From NCBI GenBank assembly GCA_027943335.1, contig BSBK01006738.1, positions 439,001 through 503,000 on the forward strand: a stretch of 64,000 bases of DNA, written 5' to 3'. The stretch comes from Chamaecyparis obtusa (taxonomy: Eukaryota > Streptophyta > Pinopsida > Cupressales > Cupressaceae). Within the stretch, counting starts at the first letter, position 1, and each line of letters begins with the position of its first letter. The translations under genes and the position numbers were made by a program. A model generated the notes under the pieces. The model had not been told where the DNA came from, did no database searches, and saw nothing but the letters and a program-made list of their open reading frames with translations. Shown piece by piece: positions 59,601 to 64,000 of this stretch.

Positions 59601-61195
59601 TGAACATAAGCTTAGAAAACCTAGCAGAAGTACTAATGCACGTGAGGACTCAAAAGATGAGGATGAAGCATAAATTCAACCTATGACTTATGAAAGGCTC
59701 CTACACATTCATAATTCTAATTCAGATTATCAAGGAGGGCCTTACTTACCTACTCAAGTAACTCAAGGACATGACCCTGGTCTTACCCAAGAAAATCTTG
59801 TTTTAATGGTTGAGAAAACTCTTGCTACTGAGAATACTCCTCTTGTGAAAAATGACAATGATGAATAAAATATACCTCCCATAATGTCTTTAACTAACTA
59901 CATCAGACAGTATCGCACCAACAAGACATACTCAAACAAATACGAGTGGGATGCCTTATTTGATACTACTATAGATATACCATTTGATGGCATACATATA
60001 TAGATATGCTCCTCCCACCAACTTTGAAAGAGGAGAAAGTTCTAACTATCAAGATCCAAAAATTGATGATGATCCTTTCCACCCCTTTGTGAAAAACATT
60101 CCTATGGCTCCTAGGCCATCTACTTCAAACAGTGCTTCAACTACTCCATTAAATCATGGGTATATAAGACCCCGTCCTATCACAACTTCATGGAATATAG
60201 GTAGATCCTAGATTGAAATGGTTCCTATTCATGCACTCTTACAAATTGAGGACGCACCAAGCTCTCGAAATCGACCATCTCAGTCAGACCCACATAATAC
60301 TCCTCTAAACTCATCTAACTCTTCTAGGACAACTCGCGATCGACAACGTTATATGGAAGATAACTTTCTCAATCTATCTGATTCATTCATGAACGATGAG
60401 GATGATACCGGTATCTTTGCATTTGAACCCGTTGACCCCTCTCCTCTCTTCCTCCCTAAATCAAGTGGCTCACCCACTTCTCATCCATCTCTCCATCTAA
60501 ACTAGTCATATTAGCCTCCTTCATCCATAATTCCTAAGTCTTTTGGAAGTAACTTGGATGTGCAACATAAAAATTGAAATCCACTCATATCTAAAAGTCA
60601 CCATGTCCCATCTACTCGACATGTGACTACAAAGAAAAAAGAAATAATCAAAAGACCATAAAGGTCCTCAAAGAGAAAAAGAAAATCAAAGCAAAAATGG
60701 ATCTCGAAATCCATCATAAAAGAATTGTCAAAAGTGCTCCAAAACAAAGAAAAATCAAAATCCATGTGGATTCCCAAGAAAAAATACTTGGATATAAAAG
60801 AAAAATCAAAGTTACCATCCAAGCTTCCAGATTCTCACAACTAGCTCCATTCCACCATCCTTACCTCTCATACTTTACACTCTTCACTTCATCTTGCCTT
60901 TCCTAAAAGTGCATATCGGTATCCCTACATTTCTAATGACATGACTAAGAGAAATCTAGGACCTACTCTCCCTAGGTGTTTAGAACGTGGGAAATCTGAC
61001 AATGGGTTAAGAAGCGTCCACAAGGATATTGGTGGGTCTCACTTAAATAATCATTCCTTGACTATGGACCTCTCGATAGTTGGACACTGCTGGTTGGATC
61101 CTCTTATCACTGGTTTTGGTTCTAAAACTTCTCAGCTGGCTACTACTATGAATAGAAATGTTCTCAAAAAGCCTCTCAACACACTTCCTCTATAG
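56671..61195 (+). pseudogene. element E gag-protease-G-patch polyprotein, no RT or integrase
   Basis: Starts MSVITRSQICE, the same gag opening as A. A Gly/Ser/His-rich stretch follows (RHGSQQGSQHTRHGSHGSQ). The gag core has FPNYEKYDGRKDPHDHI and GQAMEWFTKLSP. The knuckle near 58130 is CDYHRNKGHKTNEC. Protease has VLIDGGMDLNICT (near 58800) and YNILLGHPWIHA. The G-patch is at about 59468-59600 (YGMGYHLMQNMGHDGKSS, GLLEPIHA). A linker with NKYEWDALF parallels A, then acidic and Ser-rich sequence runs to 61195. No RT, RNase H or integrase motif occurs before the polypurine tract at 63015. Many stops and frameshifts make it dead. It looks like a non-autonomous derivative that relies on partner enzymes. 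Confidence 0.85.
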
Positions 61196-62976
61196 CGGTT
61201 CTACAGCTAAGCTTTTGCCTCTTGTACAGTAATCTATGACCTTGAAAAAATTCTAAAAATCATATGAAGTCCTGAAAAAATCCTAAAAGTTATAAAATTT
61301 CCTGAAAAAAATACAAAAAAATCAAATATCAAAAATTTGAAAAAGCGAAAAAATCATCCCAAGTGGTGAAACCCTGGCAATCAACGCTCCATATATCAAC
61401 GCGTAGCTAAGCTCTTGTCCCCTTTCATCCATCTTGCCTTTTGTTTCCTTGTGTCATCTTGGACTGGAACTTGTCTTTTCCTTGTCCTTGGTTCTTATCC
61501 ATTGTCTGAGTTACTTGTGCTTTACCTCTTGGTCAGCCTCTTAAGCTTAACTTGAGTCAGTTATCAGTCCTTCCCGTTGGACACTTTCTCACTAACATCA
61601 CTTGGTGTTTCTCAACACCCCAATCCTTTAGTGTTTCTCAACACTACCAACCTGGGCATCACTGTGTTTCTTAACACATATCGGATCTTTCACTATTCAT
61701 TGTGCACTTGCACTTTGACACTAGCACAAAGGTGTTTCCTTAACACCCTGCACCAACTTACATCCTAGAAAAATGAAAATTACTAAGATATGCTGAACTA
61801 TTTTCTTGTGTGTTGTTTGTTATCATTGATTTTCGCTTGCTATGTCTTTAAGGTCACTTGATGATGTCTACTTGACTAGAGATTCACTACAGGGGGCATA
61901 ACATCTCTTTTCTTTGATTTCTGCTAGTGGTATGATTTTAATGATCCTGTGTTGTCTAATAAACTAGGTGTCTATGATTAGAGCCTCCATCATGATTAGA
62001 ACGCCACACATACCTCAACCCTCTTTATTCAGACACTTAGGTGAGGTTGGAATCATCTCCTTTTCTATTTCTTGTGCTATCTTACAACATTAACTTGGAA
62101 ACCATGTTTAGGTCATCTCAACTCTTATGTCTTGATGCTTATGTGTGTTTCCTACATCTCATCCAATATAGTCGTATTCATATCTTCATGTTCGCTCTCA
62201 CACCAGTGACGGTTGTACTAACCTCCGATGTCCCAAATGCTCTAATGATGAAAACTAATGGTCTATTGGATCGATGACTTGACTACTCCAAAAGTCTTAG
62301 GCTGTATTCTTAGGTTGCACTTCATTCTAGGGCTTCATTTAGATTTTCATCTTTGGTTATGTTGATCATCTACATTTTCTTTTCACTTCTTCCTTTCTCT
62401 CTGCCAAGGTATTCGACTACAAATCCTTATCTTTGATCCTACTTTTCAAGATCGAAATAAAAATTCCAACGTAGTTGATGACTGACGCTATCAATTCTTG
62501 CTTGCTTTGCTCTCTGAGGCTAATATTCGCCCCTTGTACCTCATTTCCATTTCGATCCCAAGGGTGCATGACAATATGGAAAATCTTTTCATTGATCAAA
62601 TATCCTAATCTGCAAATCTAGAAATCAAACCAAATCTTTATCGATCAAGTCAATCGGGACTAAACATCATCACTCGGGGCATCTTTGCTTCATATCAAGT
62701 TGAGATTCTCCACATCTTCTTTCTAAAAGAGTGTTCTCATCGCTTCATGTCAATTCACTCAAATAGACTTCTTTTTTATTTCTTGGGGCATATCAAGTTC
62801 ATCAGGACCCATATCAATCTGGTATTGTCTCCCAGATAATTAGCTATCTCAATCTCCTTGGACAAGTATTCAGTCTCATCGCTTCATATTAGGCTGGATA
62901 CTCTCGTCTTGCTTATCAGTCTTCGTTAAATCAGGTTCAGAGTCTGATCTCTATCAGCTACCTTGACATCATCATT
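61196..62976 (+). other. 3' tail of element E
   Basis: A-rich sequence, then a post-pol motif at 61373-61399 (GTGAAACCCTGGCAATC) with a mostly lost stem, then pyrimidine-rich DNA without a supported gene. Phrases such as GTTTCTCAACACT recur near 61610-61740. Unlike A, B and C, I find no antisense PMD gene here. Confidence 0.6.
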
Positions 62977-63029
62977 CTTTGACTCGATGTGTTCCCAGAT
63001 CGCTCACACATTAGTCAAAGAGGGGCAAA
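62977..63029 (+). promoter_or_regulatory. pre-PPT hairpin and polypurine tract, element E
   Basis: CTTTGACT (62977-62984) pairs perfectly with AGTCAAAG (63013-63020). After one bulged C, GATGTG pairs with CACATT (63007-63012) with one G-U pair. The polypurine tract CAAAGAGGGGCAAA ends at the LTR start at 63030. Confidence 0.8.
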
Positions 63030-64000
63030 TGTAATCACCTAAAATTGGTCTAGTGGTACTTGTCCCCCCTTTTGATCAAATCATTTCTTTTCTAAGAATA
63101 ATTGTGCAGAGTAACTCTCAAAATCCCCTTTGCATAGTTAAATCAAAAATCTTATATTAAGCTTATGCTATGGTCTAATTTCTAGAGCTTTCATATTTAT
63201 TTAATTTCTAAAACATTTCTTTTAATATAAAGTTCCTACACTTTTATTAAAATAACACATTCACATGTGTGCATATACTTAATCTTGATTGAATAGCAAT
63301 TAAAAGGGATTTGTACTTTCAAATGCTATTTTTTCTTATTCTACCTAACATTTCCCTTTTTTCCTCTTAATTCTCACCACTCATTTCTACCTAACCTTGC
63401 ATCTCCTTGCATCTCCTTTTGCCTCTTCATCTCATCCACTCATTCTTTTGCCTCTTAATCTCCATCCTCCATTCTTGAGGCAATTCCTTTAAAAGGAAGC
63501 TCTTCCCTTTCTCAAGGGTCCTAATTATTTTAGTCCCCAAATCATTATTGTTATCTAGATTATCTCAAGCTCTTAAGAATCTTGCATTTTAGCTTTCTTG
63601 AAATCTTGTCAATCTAAATTCTTAGCTTAACTTCATTTCTAGCTTAATATTGCATTACGCATCTAGTTTCTTTCTTGCATTGTTCTTGCATTCTCATTCT
63701 CGATTACTAGTTTTTTGCATTCATCTTAGCTTAATCTCTCATTTCTAGCTTGCATTCTTGCATTCTTGTATTCTTATCTTCACTTCTTGACCTTGAATCT
63801 TCCATTTTGGAGTATTCAAGTCACAAATCCTTCATGCCAACTTGATGAGCATCTTGAGAAGGATTAAACTCGCTTCAACTATAAATCTATGAGCCGCTTC
63901 TTGGGATATCCTCTTCCATGGTTTCTCTCAAGAGTAATGGTTCATAGAAGTGTGTCACACTTTTGATCACACACATTACATGTTGATTATCTTCTTAGGT
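63030..64000 (+). repeat. 3' LTR of element E, truncated by the window end
   Basis: Begins TGTAATCACCTAAAATTGG right after the polypurine tract and matches LTR F (10375-11310) for about 950 bp. TTTAAAAGG lies near 63490. Its 3' end lies beyond the window. Confidence 0.88.

Larger units (their letters stand above)
56671..64000 (+). mobile_element. non-autonomous Tat-type element E, running off the window
   Basis: Gag-protease-G-patch, a tail with one hairpin motif, a pre-PPT hairpin and an LTR from 63030 that continues past the window end. LTR F (10375-11310) is the best candidate for its 5' LTR. If so, all of 11311 to about 56650 was inserted into, or rearranged within, E. Confidence 0.7.

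Noticed and set aside
50447..63060. LTR of C and LTR of E as one family, because both start TGTAATCACCTAAAA
   Set aside because: They diverge after about 20 bp. The shared start is common to several Tat LTRs, so a direct C-E tandem is not supported.

Overview
This window is intergenic DNA of a large-genome seed plant. It is AT-rich and almost wholly built of nested, decayed LTR retrotransposons. There are no prokaryotic signals, no complete cellular gene and no intact coding frame longer than the 629-codon piece of a dead gypsy polyprotein. The element mix (Tat-type Ty3/gypsy with antisense plant-mobile-domain genes, a chromovirus, Ty1/copia, a CACTA end, a TRIM-like remnant) and the heavy C-to-T decay suggest a gymnosperm-like giant genome. 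That last step is inference.

Layout. (1) 1-6074: 3' part of a Tat-type gypsy element (B), with an antisense plant-mobile-domain (PMD) pseudogene and a 3' LTR. (2) 6075-10374: the only non-retroelement island, holding a multi-exon WAT1/UMAMIT-type transporter pseudogene (6526 to about 8690) and one JmjC histone-demethylase exon (about 9934-10137). (3) 10375-11310: an LTR (F) closely matching the LTR that begins at 63030. (4) 11311-24358: a Ty1/copia element whose 5' LTR is split by a complete Ty3/gypsy chromovirus (12345-18699, TSD ACTAA) and whose 3' LTR is truncated. (5) 24359-25251: unidentified DNA ending in a CACTA-like terminus. (6) 25252-50490, resuming after 55275: Tat element C, left-truncated inside reverse transcriptase. 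It is split by a complete 16.7-kb Tat element A (26530-43186, TSD GTCAT, 1153-bp LTRs). (7) 50491-55270: element D (TSD CAACT), internally collapsed, its LTR split by an inverted copia fragment. (8) 55276-56660: probable remainder of C's LTR with a TRIM-like insertion. (9) 56671-64000: element E, with gag, protease and G-patch but no reverse transcriptase or integrase, ending in an LTR that runs off the window.

The elements share a design. Sense gag-pol is followed by a hairpin-like GAAAACCTGG..CAGG motif, a CATT-rich tract, an antisense PMD gene (A, B, C) with its own minus-strand TATA box (clear in A and B), a TGCGCA-type repeat cluster at the expected position of that gene's first intron, and a hairpin whose 3' arm is the start of the polypurine tract next to the 3' LTR. 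The pre-PPT hairpin recurs in A, B (twice), C, D and E with sequence changes that largely keep pairing. Together with the antisense PMD genes it is the most interesting signal here. Nearly all premature stops are single C-to-T or G-to-A changes of Gln, Arg or Trp codons, as expected from methylcytosine deamination in silenced elements.
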